In this document: positions 15,195-23,440 of the stretch, in pieces
Numbering within the stretch: position 1 is the first letter of the stretch
Layout: each line of letters opens with the position of its first letter
Source of the DNA: CAZEYT01 sp964516295
Lineage (GTDB): Bacteria > Verrucomicrobiota > Verrucomicrobiia > Chthoniobacterales > Terrimicrobiaceae
DNA: 64,000 bases
Assembly (NCBI GenBank): GCA_964516295.1
Contig: CAZEYT010000001.1
Location: 79,317-143,316, forward strand
Direction: 5' to 3'
Translations under genes and position numbers: made by a program
Notes under the pieces: generated by a model
The model's input: the letters and a program-made list of their open reading frames with translations, nothing else
What the model was told of the DNA's origin: nothing
Database searches by the model: none

Positions 15195-16865
15195 GTGAAC
15201 GTCGTTTCCGTGCCGGGACGCGTCCGCGCGGCGGCGGTTCGCGTGGTGAGCCGGTTCGGCCTCCGCGACCGGTGGCTCCTCCTCGCGGTGGTCCTCGGAT
15301 TTTTCGCCGGTGCGCAGGGAATGGGCTGGGGCCGCTACGATTGTCTCAATCTCGACGCCATGGCGTTCCAAACCATCTTCGACCGGAGCCGGCCGCCGGG
15401 ACATCCGGGTTCATTTTTGAAGCCCCCCTTCTATTCTTACATCTGCCACATCACCGCACGGCTCCCGGCGCAGGTGATCAGCGGGGCGATCCACTGGAAG
15501 GGCGGACCGGTGCGGGACGATTTGTATTTTCGCATCCGGCTGGTCCTCGGGCGACTGACCAACCTGCTCATGTTCTCCTCGGTTGTGGTGATGCTTTTCG
15601 CCGTGACCCGCGAGTATTTCGGCGAGATCGCCGCCCGCGCCTCCGCGCTGGTGCTCGCGACGACGGCGGGATTTGTGCCGTATCAGGTGTATCTCACGAC
15701 CGATCTGCCGGTGATTTTTCTCATGATGGCGTCCTTCGTCTGTGCGGCGGCCATTGTCCGGCGTCCGACCATGGGGCTGTCGATCGCCGCCGGATTGCTG
15801 GCCGGGCTCGCCGCCGCCACGAAATACAACGGCCTCGCCGTCGCAGCGGTTCTTCCGGTGGCCCATCTTCTCGCCAGTCGCGGAAACCCGATCCTCGCCT
15901 GTCTTCGACGCCCGGCGGCCTGGGCGTGTGGCTTGGCGGTGCCGGCGGGCTTTGTGCTCGGCAATCCCTACGCGGTGCTCGACTGGCCGAAATTCCGGGA
16001 AGATTTTCTCTACAATTACGTGACGACCCCCGTCTATGGCGGCCAGACCGGCGGGACGGGATATGCTGCATTCCTGGGGGCGTTCTGGGACATTTTTGGC
16101 GTGCCGGCCTGCCTGCTATTGATCGCTGGACTCGTCGTCGGCCTCGGGCGGGTGATTTCCGGCCTGCGCCGGGACGACGCGTGGAAGCTCTGGTTGCTCG
16201 GGGCCGTGCTCTTCGGCGTTTACATGTGGAAAATCGGCGCCTTTCCACGCATGGAGAACCGCTTCGTCCTGCCCGTGGCCCCGATGGCGCTCCTCCTCGC
16301 CGCCGCCGGCTTTGGCTGGCTCTTCCGGTCGCGGTGGCTCACGGCACCGGTCCTCGCCGTCATCCTCGGCTATAACCTCGTTTGTGTCTGGTGGGTCGGT
16401 GAACTCTTCCGGAACGACCCGCGCATGGAGTTGTTTCCACTGGTCCGCGAGCAGATCCAAAACCGCCCGGTCGTCGAGATCAGCGAATCCATTCCGTGGA
16501 TTGACAAAGTGCCCGGGGCCAAAATGAAAACCCTGCGCATGCCGATTGCCGTGGAACGCGCCGCCGCTTTTGACAAGCTCGCCGCCGAGCGACCCGACCT
16601 CGCCGCCTTCCAAGAACGCTGGCAACGAAAAGACGGCCTCGAGTGGTTCTCTCCCGCCCGCCGAGCCGAACGCGGCACGGAGTTTGTTTTCTGGTCATCC
16701 ATCGACGTCGAAAACATCGTCCGCCCCCAGTTCGACGCCCTTCTCGCCGCCGATTCGGGCTTTACCATTCTCTTTGACCGCACCACGCCGCCGCGTCCGG
16801 CCTGGGTTTATCCACGCGACCCGGAATTTCTCGCGAACCGCACGGTCGTTCTGAAAAAATCATGA
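15195..16865 (+). CDS. GT39/ArnT-type membrane glycosyltransferase (copy 2)
   Basis: A 556-residue paralogue of the gene at 12743, with a GTG start chosen to match the paralogue's N-terminus. Shared blocks include GWGRYDCLNLDAMAF with the putative catalytic acid, TTDLPVIFLMMASFV, and LLASRGNPILACLRRPAAWA. The enzyme should use a polyprenyl-phosphate sugar as donor. The following gene, overlapping by ATGA, encodes a polyprenyl-phosphate glycosyltransferase that could make that donor. About 180 nt without a gene precede it. Confidence 0.85.
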   Translation: MNVVSVPGRVRAAAVRVVSRFGLRDRWLLLAVVLGFFAGAQGMGWGRYDCLNLDAMAFQTIFDRSRPPGHPGSFLKPPFYSYICHITARLPAQVISGAIHWKGGPVRDDLYFRIRLVLGRLTNLLMFSSVVVMLFAVTREYFGEIAARASALVLATTAGFVPYQVYLTTDLPVIFLMMASFVCAAAIVRRPTMGLSIAAGLLAGLAAATKYNGLAVAAVLPVAHLLASRGNPILACLRRPAAWACGLAVPAGFVLGNPYAVLDWPKFREDFLYNYVTTPVYGGQTGGTGYAAFLGAFWDIFGVPACLLLIAGLVVGLGRVISGLRRDDAWKLWLLGAVLFGVYMWKIGAFPRMENRFVLPVAPMALLLAAAGFGWLFRSRWLTAPVLAVILGYNLVCVWWVGELFRNDPRMELFPLVREQIQNRPVVEISESIPWIDKVPGAKMKTLRMPIAVERAAAFDKLAAERPDLAAFQERWQRKDGLEWFSPARRAERGTEFVFWSSIDVENIVRPQFDALLAADSGFTILFDRTTPPRPAWVYPRDPEFLANRTVVLKKS

Positions 16866-17977
16866 CCTCGGTCTCCGTCATCGTCCCGACCTTCCGGGAA
16901 CGCGAAAACCTCCCTATCGTCGTCGAGCGACTCGAAAAACTGCTCGGGGACTTCGACTGGGAGGTCATTTTTGTCGATGACGACTCGACCGATGGCTCGC
17001 TTGAGGTCTTCCTGCGGCTCGCGAAGGAAAACCCCCGCGTTCGCTTCCTGCGTCGCATCGGCCGCCGGGGATTGGCCTCCGCCTGCCTCGAGGGAATGGC
17101 CGCCAGCGCGAGTGATCTCTTGGCGGTGATGGATGCCGACCTCCAGCACGACGAGTCGATTCTCCCCCGCATGCTCGCGGCCTTTCAGGATGATCCCGGC
17201 CTCGAACTCACCGTCGGCACCCGCTACGCGGGCGAGGGCGGCGTCGGCAATTGGTCGAAAAGCCGTCAGTTCATCAGCCGCTTCGCCACCACCATCGAGA
17301 AAACTCTTCTCCGTACCTCGCTCTCGGATCCCATGAGCGGATTTTTTGCCCTGCGGCGCACGATCTTTGAGGAAAGCGTCCGCAAGATGACCGGCAAGGG
17401 ATTCAAAATCCTTCTCGATCTCGTGCTCTCCATTGGCCGTCCGCTGAAAACCCGGGAGTTTTCCTACGAGTTCCGCACCCGCCAGCACGGCGAGAGCAAG
17501 CTCGATATTGTCGTCGGTCTGGAGTATCTCTATCTTCTCCTCGACAAAACGCTCGGCCGCCTCGTCCCGGTTCGCTTCCTCCTTTACGTTCTCGCCGGGC
17601 TTAGCGGCCTCGTCCTGCACATCGCGGTCCTCGGCCTGCTCTACATCGGAGCCTCCCGTCCCTTTGTCAACTCCCAGATCGCGGCGACCATTGTGGCCAT
17701 GATCTCGAACTTCCTCGTTAACAACACCCTCACCTTCCGCCAGTCGCGTCTCAAAGGCGGCATCCTCCCGGTCGGCCTCACCGCCTACATCGCCATCTGC
17801 TCGGTCGGCGCCATCGTGAATGTCCAGACCGCCGACTATCTTCACACCTCCGCCATCCCGTGGTGGATCTCCGGAGCCACAGGCGCGCTCATCGGAGCCG
17901 TCTGGAATTACGCCGTCTCCACCCAGATCGTCTGGACCTGGCTGCCTGGCATCCTCAAACACCGCGCCACCCGCTGA
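16862..17977 (+). CDS. Polyprenyl-phosphate glycosyltransferase (GT2) with GtrA-like membrane domain
   Basis: A 371-residue two-domain enzyme. Residues 1-230 are a GT2 domain of the dolichol-phosphate mannosyltransferase type (SVIVPTFRERENLP, FVDDDSTDGS, metal-binding D91-A-D93 in VMDADLQHDE, and DPMSGFFALRR). Residues about 235-360 form four hydrophobic helices with the GtrA signature MISNFLVNNTLTFR. It likely makes a lipid-phosphate-linked sugar and helps present it across the membrane, supplying the GT39 enzyme encoded just upstream with an ATGA overlap. Confidence 0.9.
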   Translation: MTSVSVIVPTFRERENLPIVVERLEKLLGDFDWEVIFVDDDSTDGSLEVFLRLAKENPRVRFLRRIGRRGLASACLEGMAASASDLLAVMDADLQHDESILPRMLAAFQDDPGLELTVGTRYAGEGGVGNWSKSRQFISRFATTIEKTLLRTSLSDPMSGFFALRRTIFEESVRKMTGKGFKILLDLVLSIGRPLKTREFSYEFRTRQHGESKLDIVVGLEYLYLLLDKTLGRLVPVRFLLYVLAGLSGLVLHIAVLGLLYIGASRPFVNSQIAATIVAMISNFLVNNTLTFRQSRLKGGILPVGLTAYIAICSVGAIVNVQTADYLHTSAIPWWISGATGALIGAVWNYAVSTQIVWTWLPGILKHRATR

Positions 17978-17979
17978 CC

Positions 17980-18495
17980 ATGGAAGTCCGCAGTGTCGAA
18001 GCGATCGTTCAAGCACTCAACCAAGCCGGGGTGCGCTATCTGGTCGTCGGAGGTCTCGCGGTCAATGCGCATGGCTACTCCCGGCTCACCCGCGACGTGG
18101 ATCTCGTCATCCAGCTCACGCCGGCCAATTGCAAAGCCGGACTCGACGCCCTCCTGGGCATCGGTTACTCGCTCGCGATTCCCGAGCCACCCGAGGCCTT
18201 CGCCGATCCGCTGCGCCGTGAACTCTGGCGCTCGGAGAAAAACATGATCGTGCTGAAACTCTGGAGCGATGATCACCGCCGCACGCCGGTCGATGTTTTC
18301 GTCTACGAGCCGTTCACCTTCGACGAAGAGTTCGCCCGCTCTTTTTCCGTGGAACTCGCCCCGAACCTCCAAACCCGGGTCGTCTGCCTTGAGACCCTGC
18401 TCGAAATGAAACGGGCCGCCTCCCGCCCCCAGGATCTTGACGACATCCGCGAACTCGAACGCTGCCGCCGCCTGCGCCATGAAGCCCGAGCCTGA
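17980..18495 (+). CDS. Nucleotidyltransferase-fold protein (AbiEii/DUF6036-like), module 1
   Basis: A 171-residue protein with the minimal nucleotidyltransferase pattern: VRYLVVGGLAVNAHG (GG at residues 24-25) followed by RLTRDVDLVI with D39 and D41 as the metal-binding pair, then VDVFVYEPF with a third acidic residue. Such proteins occur in AbiEii-type toxin-antitoxin or regulatory pairs. It overlaps a 65-residue partner by 17 nt and is homologous to the gene at 19765 on the other side of the ABC permease. The substrate is unknown and the toxin role is only an inference. Confidence 0.75.
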   Translation: MEVRSVEAIVQALNQAGVRYLVVGGLAVNAHGYSRLTRDVDLVIQLTPANCKAGLDALLGIGYSLAIPEPPEAFADPLRRELWRSEKNMIVLKLWSDDHRRTPVDVFVYEPFTFDEEFARSFSVELAPNLQTRVVCLETLLEMKRAASRPQDLDDIRELERCRRLRHEARA

Positions 18496-18676
18496 TTATC
18501 GCTGGGGCACGCCCGAAGGCAGCCGTGACTGCGACCGCCTCCTCGATATGTCTCTCTCGTTTCGCGAAAAACTCGAGTGGCTCGAACAGGCCGAGGAACT
18601 CTCCCTTAGATTTTCCATCCAACGTTCCCGCGCTTACATCGGGGAACGGATTGAACACACGCCCGGCCTGAAATGA
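18479..18676 (+). CDS. Small partner protein of nucleotidyltransferase module 1
   Basis: A 65-residue charged helical protein (SLSFREKLEWLEQAEELSLR) translated from an ATG inside the end of the nucleotidyltransferase gene; its TGA overlaps the permease start by ATGA. Short proteins of this shape are commonly paired with nucleotidyltransferase-fold proteins. It could be an antitoxin-like partner, but no family is named with confidence. Confidence 0.65.
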   Translation: MKPEPDYRWGTPEGSRDCDRLLDMSLSFREKLEWLEQAEELSLRFSIQRSRAYIGERIEHTPGLK

Positions 18677-19542
18677 CCACGTCTTCCCAAGAACCGGACG
18701 CCCCGCAGACGTGGTCAACGGTCGTCACCTCCTACCAAGGATGGTTCCACTTTCCCTGGCGCGAACTCTGGCACTACCGCGACATGATTTTGCTCATGGT
18801 CCGGCGGGACCTCATCGCCACTTACAAACAAACCGTCCTCGGCCCCGTCTGGCTCCTCATCCAGCCGATCATCTCCAGCGTCGTCTTCACCATCATCTTC
18901 AGCGGCATCGGTCAGATACCCACCAATGGAATCCCGCCCTTCCTGTTTTATCTCTCGGGAAATCTCATCTGGTATTACTTTTCCGCCTGCCTCACGAGTG
19001 CGTCCCAGACGTTCCGCGCCAACGCCCAGCTTTTCACAAAAGTTTACTTCCCCCGGCTCGCCATGCCGCTGGCCCAGTCGGCCGTGAATCTCTGGCACTT
19101 CGGCATCCAGTTCCTCATCTTCGTCGGCTTCTACATTTATTTCTTCGCCGCCGGGGCGGAAATTTCGCCGAGCTACCGCATCGTCATCATCCCCGCCCTC
19201 GTCATCCATGCCGCCCTCCTCGGCCTCGGAACCGGCTGCATCATTTCCGCGCTCACGACCCGGTTCCGCGACCTGCAAATCGCCGTCGCCCCGGGCATTC
19301 AGCTCTGGATGTATGCCAGCTGCATTTTCTACCCACGCTCCATCGTTCCGGAGGCCTACCAATGGATCATGACCATCAATCCCGTCGTGCCCATCGTCGA
19401 AGCCTTCCGCTTTGCACTCATGGGCCAGGGTCAGGTCGAAATCTCCCAATGGCTCGCCAGCCTCGCCATCACCATCGTCATCCTGCTCGTCGGACTCCTC
19501 GCTTTCGGCCGAGCCGAGCGCACCATGGCGGACACGATCTGA
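18673..19542 (+). CDS. ABC transporter permease for polysaccharide export (Wzm-like), system 1
   Basis: A 289-residue ABC-2 type inner-membrane permease with six hydrophobic helices. The N-terminal cytoplasmic segment VRRDLIATYKQTVLGPVWLLI and the FTKVYFPRLAMPLAQ loop are diagnostic for Wzm/TagG-like exporters of lipid-linked glycans or O-antigen. It pairs with the Wzt-like ATPase encoded at 20351, from which it is separated by a nucleotidyltransferase pair rather than being directly adjacent as is usual. A second permease/ATPase set is encoded at 22622-24684. Confidence 0.92.
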   Translation: MTTSSQEPDAPQTWSTVVTSYQGWFHFPWRELWHYRDMILLMVRRDLIATYKQTVLGPVWLLIQPIISSVVFTIIFSGIGQIPTNGIPPFLFYLSGNLIWYYFSACLTSASQTFRANAQLFTKVYFPRLAMPLAQSAVNLWHFGIQFLIFVGFYIYFFAAGAEISPSYRIVIIPALVIHAALLGLGTGCIISALTTRFRDLQIAVAPGIQLWMYASCIFYPRSIVPEAYQWIMTINPVVPIVEAFRFALMGQGQVEISQWLASLAITIVILLVGLLAFGRAERTMADTI

Positions 19543-19565
19543 GCGGTCTCCCCTTCTGCTTCCCC

Positions 19566-19778
19566 ATGTCCCCGCACCAACAAGATGCCGAGGATCTTCA
19601 AAGAGACCTGATTCGCAAAATGACCCCGGCGAAACGACTCGCCATCGCTCAAGAACTCTATGACGCGGCCTGGCAGATCAAAAGGAGCGGACTCCGATCC
19701 GTCCACCCCGATTGGTCGGAGGAAATGATCGAGGCCAGGACCAGAAGGGCATTTCTGACAGGGTATGCGGGAGCTTAG
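19566..19778 (+). CDS. Small partner protein of nucleotidyltransferase module 2
   Basis: A 70-residue protein with the pattern LIRKMTPAKRLAIAQELYDA followed by an aromatic-basic segment and RSVHPDWSEEMIEART. This resembles the short proteins that precede DUF6036/AbiEii-like nucleotidyltransferases in many genomes (recognised by pattern only). It overlaps the next gene by 14 nt. In this module the small gene is upstream of the nucleotidyltransferase, the reverse of module 1. Confidence 0.72.
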   Translation: MSPHQQDAEDLQRDLIRKMTPAKRLAIAQELYDAAWQIKRSGLRSVHPDWSEEMIEARTRRAFLTGYAGA

Positions 19779-20316
19779 CCAAATAACAGATCGACTCGAG
19801 GCCGCCCGGATTCCCTATTGCATTGTCGGGGGATTGGCCGCCATCGCCTACGGTCGCCCCCGGCTGACCCTGGACGCCGACTTGGTTGTTGCCTTGTCTC
19901 CTGATCATATCCGCACCCTCGTCAGCGCGTTCCCCATCGAAGACTTTTACCTGCCGCCGGGGGAGGTGCTGCTGGCTGAGATACAGAGGGAATCCCGCGG
20001 TCATTTTAATATCCTCCACCAACACAGTGCCTTGCGAGCCGACTGCTACCTGCCTGGAAAAAGTTCACTTGCCCATTGGGAGCTTGCCAACCGTCGGAGG
20101 CTGGAGGGTCCATTCGGCGAAGCATGGTTCGCACCGCCGGAGGCCGTCATCGTCAATAAGTTGCTTTTTTTCCGTGAGGGGGCATCGCAGAAGCATCTCG
20201 ATGACATTGTCGCGATTCTTGAGGCGGGATCCGTTCCGGACCTGTCGGAACTTCTTCATTGGGTCCGCGAACTCGGTCTGGATCTCGAGTGGAATCTCAT
20301 CCCTTGGAAGCCCTGA
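19765..20316 (+). CDS. Nucleotidyltransferase-fold protein (DUF6036/AbiEii-like), module 2
   Basis: A 183-residue protein with IPYCIVGGLAAIAYGRPRLT (GG at residues 22-23) and DADLVV carrying D37 and D39, matching a minimal nucleotidyltransferase active site. It is related to the protein encoded at 17980, but its C-terminal half differs. It may be the effector of a toxin-antitoxin-like pair with the overlapping 70-residue protein. It lies inside the polysaccharide export operon without an obvious metabolic link. Confidence 0.75.
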   Translation: MRELSQITDRLEAARIPYCIVGGLAAIAYGRPRLTLDADLVVALSPDHIRTLVSAFPIEDFYLPPGEVLLAEIQRESRGHFNILHQHSALRADCYLPGKSSLAHWELANRRRLEGPFGEAWFAPPEAVIVNKLLFFREGASQKHLDDIVAILEAGSVPDLSELLHWVRELGLDLEWNLIPWKP

Positions 20317-20350
20317 ACGCACCCCGAATTACAGCCAAATCTCCTCGTAA

Positions 20351-21571
20351 ATGCTGGCCATCTCCGTAGAAAACGTTTCCAAAAGATACCGCCTCGGCGA
20401 AATCGACCGGCGTCTTCTTGTCAGGGAATGGGCGGCCCGCTTGCGTGGCAAACAGCCCGACGGCGAAAGCGAGATCGACAAGGCCATGTTCTGGGCGCTC
20501 AAGGACATCTCGTTCGAAGTCCGGGAGGGCGAGACGATTTCGATCATCGGCCGCAACGGAGCCGGAAAATCCACCCTTCTCAAGCTCCTCTCCCGCATCA
20601 CCGCGCCGACCGCGGGCATTCTCAAAATGCGCGGCCGCATCGCCAGCCTTCTCGAAGTCGGCACCGGCTTCCACCAGGAACTCACCGGCCGCGACAACAT
20701 CTTCCTCAACGGCTCGATCATGGGAATGACCCGTCAGGAAGTCCGCGCCAAGTTCGACCAGATCGTCGATTTTTCCGGACTCGCCAAATTCATCGACACG
20801 CCGGTGAAGCGCTACTCGAGCGGCATGCACGTCCGCCTCGCCTTTTCCATCGCCGCGCACCTCGAACCCGAGATCCTCATTCTCGATGAAGTTCTCGCCG
20901 TCGGGGATCAGCACTTTCACAACCAGTGCATCGACCGCATCAACGAGATCGTCCGCGACGGCCGCACGATCCTCCTGGTCAGTCACAACATGTCCTACAT
21001 CCGGCGCCTGAGCCAGCGCACACTCTGGCTCCACCAGGGAACCGCCCGCGAATTCGGTCCCACCGAGGAAGTGGTCAACCGCTACGAAGCCGCCTCCGCC
21101 GCCATGGGTCACCTCCGCAAACCCGACGAGACCCGCGCGGCCATCCTCTCCTGGCGGCTCACCGACGGCCATGCCGGCGAACCGAATGTTCTCGCCCGTC
21201 CCGGGGCTGGCTGTCGGTTTGAGTTTTCCGGAAACGCCCGCGAACACCTTGCCGACTGCCGCATGGAATTTCGCATCAGCGACCAGGACGAAGTACCCGT
21301 CCTCGTCCAACATTACGCCTTCCCGAACACGCCACCGGGGGAATTCCGCCTCGACATCACCATGCCCGCCCTGCCACTCCAGCCGGGCCAATACCGACTC
21401 GAAGTCCGACTTTTCCAACGCCACGAAGAAGTTGACCGCTGGGCCTGCGACCCCCTCCTCGTCGTCTCGGAAACCGGCGTCAAAGGCCCCGTCGAAGGCC
21501 TGCTCCACCTTCCCGGTTCGCTCAGCTTCTCCACCAGCCGCCACCCGGCACGAAACACCGTCCACTCATGA
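20351..21571 (+). CDS. ABC transporter ATP-binding protein with cargo domain (Wzt-like), system 1
   Basis: A 406-residue ATPase that energises glycan export with the Wzm-like permease. The ATPase domain has Walker A GRNGAGKST (residues 67-75), the signature YSSGM (155-159), Walker B EILILDE (174-180) and the H-loop LVSHN. The intervening LLEVGTGFHQELTGRDNI is typical of polysaccharide exporters. From about residue 255 a C-terminal beta-rich domain corresponds to the Wzt carbohydrate-recognition domain that selects the finished chain. It overlaps the epimerase gene by ATGA. Confidence 0.92.
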   Translation: MLAISVENVSKRYRLGEIDRRLLVREWAARLRGKQPDGESEIDKAMFWALKDISFEVREGETISIIGRNGAGKSTLLKLLSRITAPTAGILKMRGRIASLLEVGTGFHQELTGRDNIFLNGSIMGMTRQEVRAKFDQIVDFSGLAKFIDTPVKRYSSGMHVRLAFSIAAHLEPEILILDEVLAVGDQHFHNQCIDRINEIVRDGRTILLVSHNMSYIRRLSQRTLWLHQGTAREFGPTEEVVNRYEAASAAMGHLRKPDETRAAILSWRLTDGHAGEPNVLARPGAGCRFEFSGNAREHLADCRMEFRISDQDEVPVLVQHYAFPNTPPGEFRLDITMPALPLQPGQYRLEVRLFQRHEEVDRWACDPLLVVSETGVKGPVEGLLHLPGSLSFSTSRHPARNTVHS

Positions 21572-22584
21572 GTTCCCGTTACCTCGTCACCGGTGCCGCC
21601 GGGTTTATCGGTTCCCACATTGTCGAACGCCTGCTCCGCGACGGACACACCGTTGTCGGCTTCGATGACTTCAGCACCGGAAAAGAAAAAAACCTCGCCG
21701 AGGTCCAATCCTTGGTCGGGGCCGATGCGTGGACCCGGTTCACACTGTGCTCCAGCTCCATCGCCGACGCCGAGGCCGTCCTTCAGGCAGCGGACGGCAC
21801 CCACGTCATCATCCACCAAGCCGCCCTCGGCTCGGTTCCCCTCTCCATCGAGCAACCCCGCCGCACCCACGAGATCAACGCCACCGGATTCCTGAACATC
21901 TTGGAAGCCGCCCGGGCCCACGGCATACCCCGCGTTGTTTACGCCTCCAGCAGTGCCGTCTATGGCAACTGCCCCGACATGCCCCTCCGCGAACCCTCCG
22001 CCGGCGCTGTCCTCTCCCCCTACGCCGCCTCGAAGTTTATCGACGAAATCCTCGCCCGGGCCTTCTCCGCCTCCTACGGGCTCGAAACCATCGGCCTCCG
22101 CTACTTCAACGTCTTCGGCCCCCGCCAAGACCCCGCCGGAGCCTACGCCGCCGTCATCCCCCGCTGGATCCAACAAACCCTCGCCGGAGAACCTCTCACC
22201 ATCAATGGAGCCGGCGACCAGACCCGCGACTTCTGCTACGTCCAGGACATCGTCGCCGCCAACCTCGCCGCCGCCACCCTCCCACCGGAACCCGGACGAG
22301 CCCTTGCCGCCAATGTCGGCCGCGGCGAATCCACCTCCCTCGTCGATCTCGCCCGCATCATCTCCTCTCTCGCCACCTCGGCCGGACTCCCCCCCGCCCC
22401 CGTCCACCACGGCCCCAACCGCCCCGGCGACATCCGCCACAGCACCGCCGACACCAGCTCCGCAGAAAAAACGCTCGGCTTCCGCGCTTCACACCCTCTC
22501 CAACCTTCCCTCCAACAAACCTTCGACTGGTTCGCCCGTCTCAAAAGCCAGGGCACATTGGCCCGGCTCCATTGCTGCCATTAG
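21568..22584 (+). CDS. NAD-dependent nucleotide-sugar epimerase (UDP-GlcNAc 4-epimerase-like)
   Basis: A 338-residue extended short-chain dehydrogenase. NAD binding is shown by VTGAAGFIGSH (glycines 9, 12 and 15). The catalytic S128 lies in YASSSAVYG, and Y152/K156 in SPYAASK. The C-terminal FNVFGPRQDP and DQTRDFCYVQDIV segments resemble WbpP/Gne-type 4-epimerases acting on UDP-N-acetylhexosamines or their acids. The exact substrate is inferred. It is co-translated with the first Wzt-like ATPase. Confidence 0.85.
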   Translation: MSSRYLVTGAAGFIGSHIVERLLRDGHTVVGFDDFSTGKEKNLAEVQSLVGADAWTRFTLCSSSIADAEAVLQAADGTHVIIHQAALGSVPLSIEQPRRTHEINATGFLNILEAARAHGIPRVVYASSSAVYGNCPDMPLREPSAGAVLSPYAASKFIDEILARAFSASYGLETIGLRYFNVFGPRQDPAGAYAAVIPRWIQQTLAGEPLTINGAGDQTRDFCYVQDIVAANLAAATLPPEPGRALAANVGRGESTSLVDLARIISSLATSAGLPPAPVHHGPNRPGDIRHSTADTSSAEKTLGFRASHPLQPSLQQTFDWFARLKSQGTLARLHCCH

Positions 22585-22621
22585 TGGTTAAACACAACTT
22601 CCTACTGCCTCTCCAAGCCGA

Positions 22622-23440
22622 ATGACAATCACCCGCATCGAGCCGAAGAAAAAGCTCTCTCTCTTCGAGTGGAAAGAGATAATGGAGTTCCGCGATCTCC
22701 TCTACTTCCTCGCCCTTCGCGACATCCAGCTCCGCTACAAGCAAACCGCCCTCGGGATTGTCTGGATCATTCTTCAGCCGCTCGTCCCCGCGATCATTTT
22801 TTCGATTCTCTTCGGGAACTTTGCGAAGCTACCCAGCAACGGACAGCCCTACATGCTTCTGGTCTTCTCGGGAATGATTCCTTGGAACATCTTTAGCGCC
22901 TCTCTTGGGCGCTCGGGTGGAAGCTTGGTGGGAAGTGCGAATCTGCTTTCGAAGGTCTATTTTCCGCGCGTCCTCGTTCCGATCGCCTCGATGGGTTCTG
23001 TGGTGATTGATGCCTTGGTCGGGCTCGGAGTTCTCGCTGTTCTCATGGTGGCGTTTCAGATCGCTCCAACATGGCAACTCCTTGCCTTTCCCCTTTTCCT
23101 TGGTATTGCGTTCCTGATGGCGCTTGGAGCCAGCCTCTTGGTTGCATCCCTGAGTGTCTACTATCGGGACTTCGCCTTTGTTGTCCCTTTCGCGTTGCAG
23201 GCATGGAATTATCTCAGTCCCGTGGCCTACTCATCCGAGCTCATTCCCGAAAAATGGCGATGGCTCTACGCCTTGAATCCCTGCGCCGGTCTTATCGAAG
23301 GTTTCCGCTGGTCGGTTCTTGGAACGTCAGCTCTCGACCAAACAATGATTATCTCGATGAGCGCGGGATGTGTTTTGTTCCTGCTCGTAGGATTTCTGGT
23401 ATTCCGAAAAATTGAACGGGGGTTCGCCGACATCGTATGA
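22622..23440 (+). CDS. ABC transporter permease for polysaccharide export (Wzm-like), system 2
   Basis: A 272-residue ABC-2 permease with six hydrophobic segments. LALRDIQLRYKQTALGIVWIIL at the N-terminus and LLSKVYFPRVLVPIASMG mark it as a lipid-linked polysaccharide exporter. It is related to, but clearly different from, the permease at 18673. It overlaps its ATPase gene by ATGA, the standard arrangement, and follows the epimerase gene by 37 nt. Confidence 0.92.
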   Translation: MTITRIEPKKKLSLFEWKEIMEFRDLLYFLALRDIQLRYKQTALGIVWIILQPLVPAIIFSILFGNFAKLPSNGQPYMLLVFSGMIPWNIFSASLGRSGGSLVGSANLLSKVYFPRVLVPIASMGSVVIDALVGLGVLAVLMVAFQIAPTWQLLAFPLFLGIAFLMALGASLLVASLSVYYRDFAFVVPFALQAWNYLSPVAYSSELIPEKWRWLYALNPCAGLIEGFRWSVLGTSALDQTMIISMSAGCVLFLLVGFLVFRKIERGFADIV

